A DNA stretch of 64,000 nucleotides from Imbricaverruca yamaguchii (Eukaryota > Arthropoda > Thecostraca > Neoverrucidae): the NCBI GenBank assembly GCA_034440575.1, contig JAOTOL010001569.1, forward strand, positions 849,001-913,000, written 5' to 3'. Below are positions 55,670 to 63,415 of this stretch, in pieces (the first letter of the stretch is position 1; each line of letters begins with the position of its first letter). Position numbers and translations under genes: made by a program. A model generated the notes under the pieces. It was not told the DNA's origin. It did no database searches and saw only the letters and a program-made list of their open reading frames with translations.

Positions 55670-57991
55670 GGCGGCAGCGGCGGCGGCGGCAGCGGCAGCG
55701 GCAGCGGTGACCTCACGCCCAAGGTGCTCTCGCCGTCAGCCGGTGAGTGTGGCGACGGCTCGCCAGGTGTCGCGCCGGACACGCTCAGGACATGGCAGGT
55801 CCCAGTGGGCTCGGCAGGTCCCAGTGGGCTCGGCAGGTCCCAGTGGGCTCGGCAGGTCCCAGTGGGCTCGGCAGGTCCCAGTGGGCTCGGCAGGTCTCGG
55901 CCGGTACAGATCGAGCTCAGCTTAGTTGCCTCCCGCGTGATGTGGTGTTCACACCTTCCTGCCAGTGCTGGGCATGAGAGCTTGGTTCAAGTAGCGGCTG
56001 GGTGTTTTTGAGACACTTAAGTACATTGTATGTAGTGCTTGTGACTACTGAAGAGTTGTATTTATGCTTTCAACTTCTGGATTTGAGGGGAATGGTGTTT
56101 GGGCTTTGTTTCAGCCTAGAGCATGCTTTTTTGCTTCTATAATTTATTTCCATTCCTTACCAGGTGTCATTTCCATACTGTTTGGCTTTGACCTTGTCGG
56201 TACCCGATCATGGTTTGCATATTTGTTTGTAAGAGAAAACTTTGATATGCATTTATCCAACTGCGTCCCAATAGCTAGGATGTAATGCTATGTGTTTTGC
56301 AATGGAAGCTATATAAGAACTTGCATGCATTGGGCTTGCGAAACATTTTCCACAGTTTTAAGCACCTTTTAATTTGAATTCATCGTTCTGACCAGTTTGT
56401 CGTGAAGAAAGGCAGTGTTCAGACTTAAGAGCCACAGAGGCCATCCGGGTTAAGCCTTTACAATGAATATACTATAGGCCTGGACAAAAAGTTTATAAAC
56501 ATCCTCACCAATAGTATATTCCAAATTTTAGTGGAGGTATGTGCCAACGTCCTACCTCTCCCACCTACTAACATGAATAGCACCCATCCACCTCCCGATT
56601 GTAACTAAAAAACAAGTTTCTCCAACCTAAAAACTTGTCCACCTTGTTTTTAAATCTGTTCATTAGTGACTCCACAATATCAGCAGGCAGCCTATTCCAT
56701 TGATCAGCCAGCATTTGACTGAAAACCTGTTGCTTAACTACCATACACCTCGACTTGTCTAAACTGAGCTGACGACACCAATGCGATACTCTAAATAGGC
56801 GAGCATCATTTGGATCGCCTTCATCCAACCCTTTAGTGATTGAATACATTTCAATGATATCACCCCTTAGTCTCCTATACTTGATGGGGTAAACATCTGT
56901 CATCAACCTTTCTCCGTATTCTAAGTTGTAGTTATGAAATATAGTATAGATTGGTATTTAATTTTCCCAGTCCACTAATGACTCCAGGGGCTTTGCGCTG
57001 CACTTTTTTTAGCATATCTATATCCCTATCTAGGTAAGGGCTCCATGCCTGTACATAATGTGTGGGACTGCACATAGGCTAAGTGCAGTTTTTCATTACT
57101 TCCCTGCTTATATTCCTCACATTCCTATTATTGATTCCCAGGATTCAGATGGACCTGTTCCGAGCTGGGGCACATTTTTGTTTGCTTAAAGGTGATACGA
57201 AACTAACAAACCAAAGTCCATTTCCGCTTCAATAACATCCAGTTTCCTACCTTCCATTGCATATATAAATGTCTCGCTTTCAGAACCAGATGCATCGCTT
57301 TGTACTCATACCTTAAATCTGCCATTGATAAGCCCCATCCAAGTCTAGTTGAATATTACTGATGGATATCACTACTGTTAGCCTCTCCTACCAGTCCACG
57401 TAGTCGATGCGCCCCTAAACCCCAATAACCAACCAATCCTACCAGTCCAAACTAGTGCGAAGTAGCTTCGGTCAACCTTCATAGAAGAGGGAGAGGGAAT
57501 ATTTCCGGACAGTACTGTGGATGATAAAAATCCAAGATGGAGTCGTTTTTTCCAACCTTTTCCCAGGGTATCCGGTGTTATGAACTCTGACAGGCACGTT
57601 TTGATGCTATATATCGCCGCTCCCGATGATTATCAATTCCTGACTGCTGTATGAGCATGGCAGATGGTCTGCAAACAGTTTTCGGCGCAAAGTGACCTTG
57701 ACAGTCGACGCGCCCCTAAACTCCAATTCGTCATCATCATCGAGTTGTGAACGCACCAACTGATCTTATTCTGGTGCCACAGCGCCGCCGCATTCGGACT
57801 CCAGCCTTCAGGAGGAGTACCAGCGACTGAAGGAGCAGAAGCAGTGCAAGGTGTGCATGGACGAGGAGGTGGGCGTGGTGTTCCTGCCGTGCGGACACCT
57901 GATCACGTGCGTCAACTGTGCGCCGGCGCTGCGCGACTGTCCGCTCTGCCGGCAGCCGATCCGCGGCACCGTCAGAACGTACCTGTCCTGA
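36205..57991 (+). CDS. IAP2: Inhibitor of apoptosis protein, BIRx3-UBA-RING (whole gene, 7 coding exons)
   Basis: IAPs restrain caspases and, through the RING, act as E3 ubiquitin ligases in apoptosis and NF-kB/immune-deficiency signalling. The coding exons are 36205-37069, 43735-43947, 50554-50828, 52140-52288, 54694-54819, 55558-55742 and 57783-57991. Every junction is GT-AG and phase-compatible, and the sum is 2022 bp: 673 aa plus stop. Order: BIR1 (about residues 32-100), BIR2 (173-243), BIR3 (328-397), UBA (about 447-490), Gly-rich linker (570-593), RING (626-660). Each BIR keeps C-x2-C-x16-H-x6-C. The RING is C3HC4. The start is the first ATG after an in-frame stop at 35947-35949; an ATG at 36247 has a stronger context, and upstream exons are possible. 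Three BIRs, UBA and RING without a CARD is the architecture of Drosophila Diap2, but one-to-one orthology was not tested. Confidence 0.9.
37535..37800. repeat. Degenerate minisatellite, ctgcaggggcagctgg type
   Basis: About six imperfect copies of cctgcaggggcagctggtgtg plus a variable spacer, near 45 bp each. Confidence 0.7.
38040..38140. repeat. 29-bp tandem repeat, about 3.5 copies
   Basis: Copies of gtcgtaatgttcgggtggtc plus ggctgtgt. Confidence 0.8.
38209..38252. repeat. Palindromic agcgaactc/gagttcgct cluster
   Basis: Several direct and inverted copies of agcgaactc around a gctagc core. May fold, but is short and imperfect. Confidence 0.6.
38492..38551 (-). mobile_element. LINE-tail insertion, about 60 bp
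   Basis: On the minus strand tgggcgttagatgaccaaac ... gatgcgccctaaaactcaaa followed by taacgaaccaacca. No clear target duplication. Confidence 0.65.
38945..39034. repeat. 17-bp minisatellite, left part
   Basis: Copies of cagtctgcatgacggtt. The array is split from its right part by the MITE at 39035. Confidence 0.85.
39035..39322 (+). mobile_element. hAT-like MITE (AGTGT ends), copy 1
   Basis: Begins AGTGTAAAATAATT and ends TTTAGGACACT. A clear relative is at 60015-60291. Flanking ggtatagtc and ggttcagtc are an imperfect duplication of the 17-bp satellite it landed in. No coding capacity. Confidence 0.75.
39323..39485. repeat. 17-bp minisatellite, right part
   Basis: About nine copies of cagtctgcatgacggtt-type units continuing the array at 38945. 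Confidence 0.85.
40745..40985. repeat. ggctcc hexamer repeat
   Basis: Interrupted (ggctcc)n with ggctctgg and gggcaaaatgt interruptions repeated about every 130-170 bp. Confidence 0.8.
41632..42030. repeat. 81-83-bp minisatellite, about five copies
   Basis: Units start ctgaataccatctgacccgt and include agagctcccaggtagctcag. Starts at 41634, 41715 and 41798. Confidence 0.9.
42183..42320. repeat. Two-copy tandem repeat of about 64 bp
   Basis: ctagccaccgcccccatacatcac... and ctaaccaccgcccccatccatcac..., each followed by agtaaatacatatact-type sequence. Confidence 0.7.
43735..43947 (+). CDS. IAP2: IAP exon 2: linker and first half of BIR3
   Basis: Begins two bases into a codon after ccccccag and ends ttctatgcag|gtgagt, phase 1. 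Encodes a linker and [10 protein letters not shown]...[10 protein letters not shown], the helix and first strand of BIR3. The zinc-binding half is on the next exon, so the intron splits the BIR fold right after the AGFFYAG segment. Confidence 0.9.
44358..44436. repeat. (TA)n microsatellite
   Basis: About 30 uninterrupted TA dinucleotides followed by a short tacatacata part. Confidence 0.95.
45855..46590. repeat. (ggctgt)n and ggctacggctgcgtctatgactgc satellite
   Basis: The first 350 bp mix a ~24-30 bp unit (tacggctgcgtctatgactg) with ggctgt hexamers; the rest is near-pure ggctgt. All frames are open on the + strand because the unit lacks stops. Confidence 0.9.
46780..46812 (+). mobile_element. 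LINE-tail insertion, about 33 bp
   Basis: gcgatgcgccctaaagccct followed by aataacgaac. No clear target duplication. Confidence 0.5.
47195..48020. repeat. 59-bp minisatellite array
   Basis: Near-identical 59-bp units from about 47460 (for example starts at 47643 and 47702), containing gtgacgccgcagcagactgg and ccctgagcgggtgctgtgtg. More diverged units lie to the left. Unit length is 2 modulo 3, so all minus-strand frames stay open. Confidence 0.95.
48108..48342. repeat. 23-bp minisatellite array
   Basis: About ten copies of ctggtgggcgccagaatggg plus tca. Confidence 0.9.
49182..49241 (+). mobile_element. 60-bp LINE-tail insertion with 12-bp target duplication
   Basis: Flanked by ccgtctgccaca at 49170-49181 and 49242-49253. 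Reads tgggcgctgtatgaccaacg, cagtcgatgcgcccgaaagc, then ccaaataaccaaccaatcaa. Confidence 0.9.
49965..50125. repeat. Degenerate ~24-bp repeat (gtggaggttatgagcgctgc)
   Basis: About six imperfect units with variable spacing. Confidence 0.7.
50554..50828 (+). CDS. IAP2: IAP exon 3: second half of BIR3
   Basis: Encodes [20 protein letters not shown] followed by [18 protein letters not shown]. Zinc ligands are C367, C370, H387 and C394. The GDEPWTEH stretch keeps both the tryptophan and the glutamate of the groove that binds caspase-9 or Reaper/Smac-type N-termini. After a Pro/Ala-rich linker, [14 protein letters not shown] starts the UBA domain. The donor is aag|gtgggt, phase 0. Confidence 0.92.
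50829..52139 (+). other. IAP intron 3 (1.3 kb)
   Basis: GT at 50829, AG at 52138-52139 (tgtgtgcag). Contains a LINE fragment at about 51360-51755. Confidence 0.8.
51360..51755 (+). mobile_element. RNase H-type LINE, 3' fragment (second subfamily)
   Basis: At 51387-51425 [12 protein letters not shown] matches the LCRLRIGHTYAT motif of the LINE at 1-833. The 3' UTR word gagcatggcagattgtctg and the ending ggtcgacacacccacccttc recur at 57600-57740. 5'-truncated and decayed. Confidence 0.65.
52140..52288 (+). CDS. IAP2: IAP exon 4: UBA domain
   Basis: Encodes [20 protein letters not shown] followed by [17 protein letters not shown], the three-helix ubiquitin-associated domain of IAPs, with LGV at the usual MGF loop. 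The domain begins on exon 3. The acceptor at 52139 is the one that keeps frame; an AG at 52145-52146 would not. The donor is gccag|gtgaga, phase 2. Confidence 0.85.
52640..52800. repeat. Degenerate repeat (ccatctctggcccctgtcag type)
   Basis: About four imperfect ~50-bp units. Confidence 0.65.
52890..53150. repeat. 35-bp minisatellite
   Basis: About seven copies of ggtggcgggtctggctactc plus ccaccacctcccgct; starts at 52925 and 52960. Confidence 0.9.
53275..53735 (+). mobile_element. RNase H-type LINE, 3' fragment (like 1-833)
   Basis: Decayed copy: RIEHTYATT near 53350, gccgcagtgtccccgctgtt and cagtgcgccacttgttcac align with the C-terminal region of the LINE at 1-833. Its tail (gcgcgtccttacaccgaaat) ends near 53735. 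Confidence 0.7.
54280..54715. repeat. 67-bp minisatellite that includes the exon 5 splice acceptor
   Basis: Six to seven units (starts of gccgctcggt at 54383, 54450, 54517, 54579, 54646; mostly 67 bp, one 62 bp). Each unit contains gttgtgtatgtgtgtgttgt followed by cag or cac and ctcgcatgaggcgggg, which is the 3' splice site and first bases of exon 5. The last unit is the real acceptor. Confidence 0.9.
54694..54819 (+). CDS. IAP2: IAP exon 5: Ser/Asp-rich linker
   Basis: Encodes [13 protein letters not shown]... [20 protein letters not shown], a disordered acidic/serine linker between UBA and RING with no domain of its own. Phase 2 in and phase 2 out (gaccg|gtaggt). Upstream repeat units offer further, in part intact, acceptor AGs. 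Confidence 0.75.
54820..55557 (+). other. IAP intron 5 (738 bp)
   Basis: GT at 54820, AG at 55556-55557 (gacccacag). Contains a LINE-tail insertion near 55183. Confidence 0.75.
55182..55213 (+). mobile_element. LINE-tail insertion, about 32 bp
   Basis: gctatgcgccttaaagccct followed by aataactaact, between imperfect copies of tgcatgcc/tgcttgcc. Confidence 0.55.
55558..55742 (+). CDS. IAP2: IAP exon 6: poly-glycine linker
   Basis: Encodes [16 protein letters not shown], then 13 consecutive glycines (GGC repeats with one GGT, 55637-55675) and a Gly/Ser tail up to [12 protein letters not shown]. Phase 2 in, phase 1 out (cagccg|gtgagt). A trinucleotide expansion inside a coding exon; the Gly run probably forms a flexible spacer before the RING. 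Confidence 0.8.
55796..55905. repeat. 19-bp minisatellite just inside intron 6
   Basis: About five copies of ggcaggtcccagtgggctc starting 53 bp after the donor. Confidence 0.9.
56568..57360 (-). mobile_element. CR1-like LINE fragment (reverse transcriptase C-terminus)
   Basis: A minus-strand frame 56906-56568 encodes [34 protein letters not shown] and VDKFLGW, the C-terminal domain of CR1-like LINEs. Weak upstream homology (EYKAMHLV) extends to about 57360. 5'-truncated and from a different subfamily than the copy at 26950. Confidence 0.7.
57399..57436 (+). mobile_element. 38-bp LINE-tail insertion with 13-bp target duplication
   Basis: Flanked by tcctaccagtcca at 57386-57398 and 57437-57449. 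The whole insert is cgtagtcgatgcgcccctaa followed by accccaataaccaaccaa. Confidence 0.85.
57600..57740 (+). mobile_element. LINE 3' end, 5'-truncated (like 51630-51755)
   Basis: Shares cgccgctcc-gatgatta, gagcatggcagatggtctgc and tgaccttgacagtcgacgcg with 51630-51755, and ends 42 bp before exon 7. Confidence 0.7.
57783..57991 (+). CDS. IAP2: IAP exon 7: RING finger and stop
   Basis: After [10 protein letters not shown] the RING runs from C626 to C660: C-x2-C-x11-C-x-H-x3-C-x2-C-x6-C-x2-C ([20 protein letters not shown]...CPLCRQPI), ending GTVRTYLS and TGA at 57989-57991. All eight zinc ligands are present, so E3 ligase activity is expected. The C-terminal tail of IAP RINGs, needed for dimerisation, is kept. 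Confidence 0.93.
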
Positions 57992-58130
57992 GCGCGTCTC
58001 CAGGTGACCAGGCCGTGTCCGATGCCGTCGCCGGCGTGGCGAGGTCCGGCGCCGGCCGGCGGGCTCGTCCCACCCACCGTCTGCCCCGAGCCGGCCAGCC
58101 GACAGTGCTCCGGGCCGCCACCCAGAGCTG
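57992..58130 (+). other. Proximal 3' UTR of the IAP gene
   Basis: GC-rich. No AATAAA before the 22-bp array. The first variant signal noticed downstream is ATTAAA at 59796-59801, so the 3' UTR may include the array. Confidence 0.4.
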
Positions 58131-58217
58131 AGCGTACCGCCACCCGGAGCTGAGCGCACCGCCACCCAAGCTACGCACCGCCACAACGCACAACTAGCGC
58201 ACCGCCACCCGGAGCTG

Positions 58218-58264
58218 AGATACGCTGAGCCGAAGCGGTTGTTGCCCCTAGCCCAAATAACCAA
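58218..58264 (+). mobile_element. LINE-tail insertion inside the 22-bp array (1)
   Basis: gctgagccgaagcggttgtt, gcccctagcccaaataacca, then accc. Confidence 0.65.
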
Positions 58265-58510
58265 CCCAGCTAACCACCCAAGCTACGCACCCCACCCAAG
58301 CTGAGCGACCGCCACCCCCCACCCAACAAGCTCCACCAAGCTACACCACAGCTACACCGCCACCAAAGCTAGCGCACCGCCACCCGGAGCTGAGCGCACC
58401 GCCACCCAGGGCTGAGCGCACCGCCACCCGGAGCTGGAGTGGACCGCCACCCGGAGCTGAGCGCACCGCCACCCAGGGCTGAGCGCACCGCCACCCGGAG
58501 CTGGGGTGGA

Positions 58511-58560
58511 CGCTGTATGACCGAAGCGGTTGTTGCGTCCCTAAGCCCAAATAACCAACC
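58511..58560 (+). mobile_element. LINE-tail insertion inside the 22-bp array (2)
   Basis: cgctgtatgaccgaagcggt, tgttgcgtccctaagcccaa, then ataaccaacc. Confidence 0.7.
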
Positions 58561-59215
58561 ACCCAGAGCTGAGCGGACCGCCACCCAAAGCTGAGCGCAC
58601 CGCCACCAAGAGCTGAGCGCACCGCCACCCAGAGCTGAGCGCATCGCCACCCAAAGCTGAGCGCGCCGCCACCCGGAGCTGAGCGCACCGTCACCCAGAT
58701 CTGAGCGCGGCGCCACCCGGAGCTGAGCGCACCGCCACCCAGATCTGAGCGCACCGCCACCCGGAGCTGAGCGCACCGCCACCCGGAGCTGAGCGCACCG
58801 CCACCCAGAGCTGAGCGCATCGCCACTCAAAGCTGAGCGCACCGTCACCCAGATCTGAGCGCGGCGCCACCCGGAGCTGAGCGCGCCGAAGGACAGCTGA
58901 GCACACAGTCACCCAGAGCTGAGCGTACCGCCACCCGGAGCTGAGCGCGCCGCCACCCAGGGCTGAGCGCATCGCCACCCGGAGCTGAGCGCACCGCCAC
59001 CCAGAGCTGAGCGCACCGCCACCCAGGGGTGAGCGTACCGCCACCCGGAGCTGAGCTTACCGCCACCCGGAGCTGAGCGCACCGCCACCCGGAGCTGAGC
59101 GCACCGCCACCCAGAGCTGAGCGCACCGCCACCCAGAGCTGAGCGCGCCGCCACCCGGAGCTGAGCGCACCGCCGGACAGCTGAGCGCACCACTAGACAG
59201 CTGAGCGCACCTTAC

Positions 59216-59887
59216 CTGAGCCGGCCGGCTGAACAAGCTACCAATGTTTCTACCCCCGCTCCTGCACCGCTGAGCCGCCGTGCCGATTTCTCAAGCACAT
59301 CCTGCGAATAGTCGGCGCGCGACCTTAACCCAGTTACGCCCGGTACAAGAAATATTGTAGAGTGCTCGAACCTATTTAAAATCATTATGTCACCGATGTT
59401 AAGGTATTCTGAGAGCTTCATACGACCCCTTCTGTCCTAAGTGTATTTTCCAGCCTGTCCTCGCTTGAGGACACCGGACGGAAGTGGGATGTTTGCGAGT
59501 AAATCGTAACAGGGAGTATTGTGTTTTACAACACTTAGCGCTTTGCTTATAGCGAAGTTCAACAGGAGGGATGATGCAAATACTTATGGAACAAACATTC
59601 ACGCTTGCAAACATGGAAGAGCATTCACCGTTGCATGACGGCATGTGTTCATGCATGCATCATTTCATGCATTTTTATTCACATGTGCGCATCGATACAC
59701 ACATATAAGATAAGGACATTGGTCGTCCTGCAACTCCTTGGATGATATTAACTTAGAAACGTTCACTCTGTGCCATCAGTGGTGAAAACACTATGATTAA
59801 ATATAACAGTATAGTATGAATTATCCACACTTCAGTGAACAAAATGTATGCTTATCGGTAGCGAACAGTGGACACGGTCGGTAAAAT
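59216..59887. other. Spacer, no gene recognised
   Basis: Contains ATTAAA at 59796-59801, a possible poly(A) signal for the IAP transcript. Confidence 0.35.
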
Positions 59888-60913
59888 TGTAAAATCCAAA
59901 CTAAGCGTCGCACGAAAACGAAAGAGGTGTAATCGGAAAGGCCTCGACGAGTAGAGTCCCGATCCAACCCCAAAGCAATTTTACCCCCAAAGGTGACGTC
60001 ACCAGGGGCAGTGTAAAATAATTCACCATGTGGCCCGGAAATGCACAGTTAATGGAGTTGTGGTATTTCATCCTCGTCTTCGGTTTTTACCATTTTGCCA
60101 CATGATGTATGCGCAGTCATGCACACAACTGCTAAATGATGTAAAATGCATGTGACTGAAGCGAAAGGTATTCCGCTTTGTAATCCTTAAGTGGCAATCC
60201 TTTATTTTCTTCCAATCTTTCACTATTCCCAAGCAACTTCTTCCTTCATCCACACAGTTAATGGTGCAGTAACTTTAGGACACTTCCAGGGGGCTATATT
60301 TTCACGATGTACATTACGTTTTTGGCTCTGGGGAGTTCATTTTGTGGGTATATGAAAAACAAAATTTATTTAGAATGAGAATAGGACGGCGAAATCGACC
60401 AGGGCCATACAATTTTTTGCCCACCCCCAATTTTTTGTTTGTTGACATTTCAAAATTTTGAGTTTTACAGTTTTCTTTAATTTCCCTTTTCCAATGGGTA
60501 GAGTAGACAGGGAAACGTTCTTGGAAGTCAACTTGCCCTGATAAAAATTCTTACTTTAACCAGAATCTTCTATTTGAACTGCAATTGACAAATATGTAAA
60601 ATTTATATGTAGTCGAAAACGAAGAAAATTCAACTCGTACGTTTTGTTGCATCCCGGAAGATGAGAAAACGCTGACGGTTTCATTACAATATATATCCGT
60701 TAAAGCGTGACGACTGGTTGAACTTTTTTGGAGGTGACCTCACTTGACCTTGACTAACTTGTCGACCCTAGATGACCTGACTTCACAATTTTGAAACATC
60801 ATGCAATATTGATGTGGGAAAAGGTATGCCAAATTTGGGCGCGCGCCGTTCGTCCGCTATCCGCGTAAGACCTGAGGGAGCGGTTAAAGACCCCCCCCCC
60901 GAGACGGGACGGG
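59888..60913 (+). mobile_element. TTAA transposon family D, copy 2 (left end lost)
   Basis: From taaaatccaaactaagcgtc onward it follows copy 1 (18564-19414) to the right terminus gagacgggacggg and TTAA at 60914-60917. The left terminal repeat is missing. A hAT-like MITE is inserted at 60015-60291. Confidence 0.75.
60015..60291 (+). mobile_element. hAT-like MITE (AGTGT ends), copy 2, nested in family D
   Basis: Begins AGTGTAAAATAATT and ends TTTAGGACACTT. Interrupts the family D word accagggggactagatttt. The flanks ccagggg / ccaggggg are the likely 7-8-bp target duplication. Confidence 0.8.
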
Positions 60914-60917
60914 TTAA

Positions 60918-62649
60918 ACAAGAGCAGCACCTTCAGGAATTTCGCGTTTAAGCAAAGGAAGAAGCTGAGGTGACTGTTTTTCTTTCAGTCGCACGCAAGC
61001 GCACAGAAAAGGTAAACATCTGGTTTGAACTGGCTTTCTATGGATAATATTGTATTATCCATAGTTTGTGTGCTGTTATAAGAACACCATGTTCATCAAT
61101 GTGTGTGTTTCAGAAAGTCGGATTACGAAGCCCAACGTGTTTATCCGTAACATTATGGTGTCTAGAATCAAGAGCAAGCAAAGGTTTGGCGTCAACATGC
61201 TCGCTGCAAAATCGTCCTATGCTCAGGCTATTGGAGCGATCGGGATGACGCTGTCTACAGTCATGAGGCTACTCCGCACCAAAGGTCCCAAATAGAGGGA
61301 GGGACACTAGGGCATGTGCCCCCCCCCCCCAAATCCGAGGAGGTGTGACTAATCTCTGAGCGGGAAAAACACCCACGATAGGCTGCAATACACCATGTCC
61401 CCCAATCTTTTAGCATATTATTTTTCAAGCTAAAGATGCCCCTATCGGGGGAGTAGGTGCCCTCTTTAGACGAAGAGCGCCTTCTGGGGAAATATATGTC
61501 CCTTTTGTATGTACCGGTGTATCCATTCACCCTCCCCAGCTCAGCAAATTGTCAGTCTAAGCCTCCCCCTACGGACTTTAACAGTGATTCCCATCCGAGG
61601 AAATGATGCCCCTCCAAACGATTCCTGGCGCCCTAATTACAGACAGTTGTACGCATTGATGGAATAACAGCATGGTCTGAGCCTAGCGGTGATATGTTGT
61701 AATTACTCCGAATGATGGCTCTTTGAATGCTTGGGAACATATATCTGCTTGTCCCGTTTGGAGTTGAGGACCAACGATCGTGTCCTCAAATTTGTTTCAA
61801 GGTATGAAAATCAGATGAAGGTACTACAGTTTCGTGTCTTTGTGTCTACTCACTCGGCAGCTATCCCGGGAAAGCTTGAGGTGGGGCGGGACTCTCGAGA
61901 GCCTCACCCTGTTCCGGAGAGAGTGCTACATGAGCGCAGTGCCAGTATTCCATTACAAGCACAAGTAAAAGATAAACAGTGGTCTTCTACGCTTCCTCGA
62001 AAATTGTTTTTATGTTGCTTAATTCTTAGTTCATTTTTTAAAATTATTTTTCTGTTTCTAGTCGATAAAGCACACCGAGAAACGTCTCAAGTAAACACGT
62101 ATTTGCATTTTGACTTATTTTCGGCCAAATTTGTGCATGAAATCGACACTCATCCCGAAGGTTCATCGCCCGATGTACTGACATGCCTAATGACAATAAT
62201 TTCATTTTTCTATCGGACACCATATATGCCTCAAAAACCTTATACGTGGACTGCCCTGGTGGTGCCCTGGTGGTTTTCAGCCCGTCTAACGCTGCGAGAA
62301 ATTTCAAGCGCATATGTGGCCGAGTGTGCGTAACCCCAATGGATGAAGGATTAGGGTTTTGTGAATTCTGCATCATCTGTAAGACATATAGCAGTGGATC
62401 TCACTGGATAGTGTTGCCTATAATTTGAGAAGTTGAAAGATGGCAAAGACGCTGCGTGTCGAAAGCCTAAGCAGCCGACCCGGTCGACCGAAACGATTGC
62501 AAAAATGAGAAAATTACGCTTTCCCCCAAAACCTATCGATGTATTTTTATTGAAATTACATATTCGTAAACATCACATAGACAGCTTTCGAATATTGGTG
62601 CCTCGTTTCCTGAGCGTCCGAAGCCCTTCCAACGAGCCGCGTGTGATGT
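60918..62649. other. Spacer with unassigned open frames
   Basis: A frame at 61068-61295 (75 codons, basic C-terminus AIGMTLSTVMRLLRTKGPK) and one at 61731-62333 (200 codons) have no recognised domain. A C-run lies at about 61320-61330. Confidence 0.35.
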
Positions 62650-63070
62650 TGCGCGTTAGTTAGTCATGCGGGCTTGACGTTGCGCGTCGTTTCTGCGGAA
62701 GTGCGAAGTATGTTTTGTGAGCGTGACGCGCCGTCGGTGGCAGTCGTGCGTGCGCTCGTCGGTGTGACGCCGCCGCCGGCTGCGCGCGGCATGTGCAGAC
62801 CGCCGCCCGACGTGTGCGAGTGTAGACCGAGGTGCCCTTGGCAGTACGCTGGCGCGGTCCTGACGAGTCTTGGTGCCGTCGTGTACGTGTGGTCCACGTG
62901 ATCCACAGCCGGCGGGGATGCGAACTCCGGCCGGCGCCAGTGGGCAGGAGAAGTTGGCCACTCGCCGTGGTTTTCGTACTGATCTGTGTCGATGTGCCCT
63001 CCGTGGGCTGGTTGCGCACCTCCGTGAGGCAGCATTCATGGTGTGAAAAGTGAATTGCAGGCGTGCGTTG
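62650..63070. other. GC-rich, CpG-rich stretch
   Basis: About 400 bp of high GC with many CpG, possibly a promoter or non-coding first exon of a gene beyond the window. No splice-supported coding region seen. Confidence 0.3.
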
Positions 63071-63415
63071 CATTACAGAATACTCACTGTACCGCAGCCT
63101 CATGCTTGGCGTGCGCTTGTGAAGTCTTCATTCCTCGTTTCTGACTGTATCCCGTTTACAAGTGTCGTGCTTATGCCCACCATAACGGATCCGTGATCGT
63201 GATAACGAACATCCCACAGCACAGTTTCAAGTGCAGGGTTTACCGATGATGTGCTATGTTATACAATACCGGTTTACAGCATAGGTGTTTGTATTGTAGT
63301 TGATATCTCTGTCTCCTAATTAGTGCCTCTCAACACTTGCAAGACCGGAACACTGATATTTACGCAATTGTGTCAAAACTGGGTTTGCGGTACTTAGCAC
63401 TTTTGACGACCTTTG
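63071..63415. other. AT-richer spacer
   Basis: Nothing recognised. Confidence 0.35.

Larger units (their letters stand above)
55743..57782 (+). other. IAP intron 6 (2.0 kb)
   Basis: GT at 55743, AG at 57781-57782 (gtgccacag). Contains a 19-bp array, a CR1 fragment, a 38-bp LINE tail and a LINE 3' end. Confidence 0.8.
58131..59215. repeat. 22-bp minisatellite array downstream of the RING exon
   Basis: Some 40 copies of gagctgagcgcaccgccacc plus ca or cg. Two LINE tails interrupt it. Long minus-strand open frames are caused by the repeat. Confidence 0.95.

Noticed and set aside
61731..62333. 200-codon open frame
   Set aside because: No domain, mixed hydrophobic run without context, no splice sites or related sequence nearby; likely chance.
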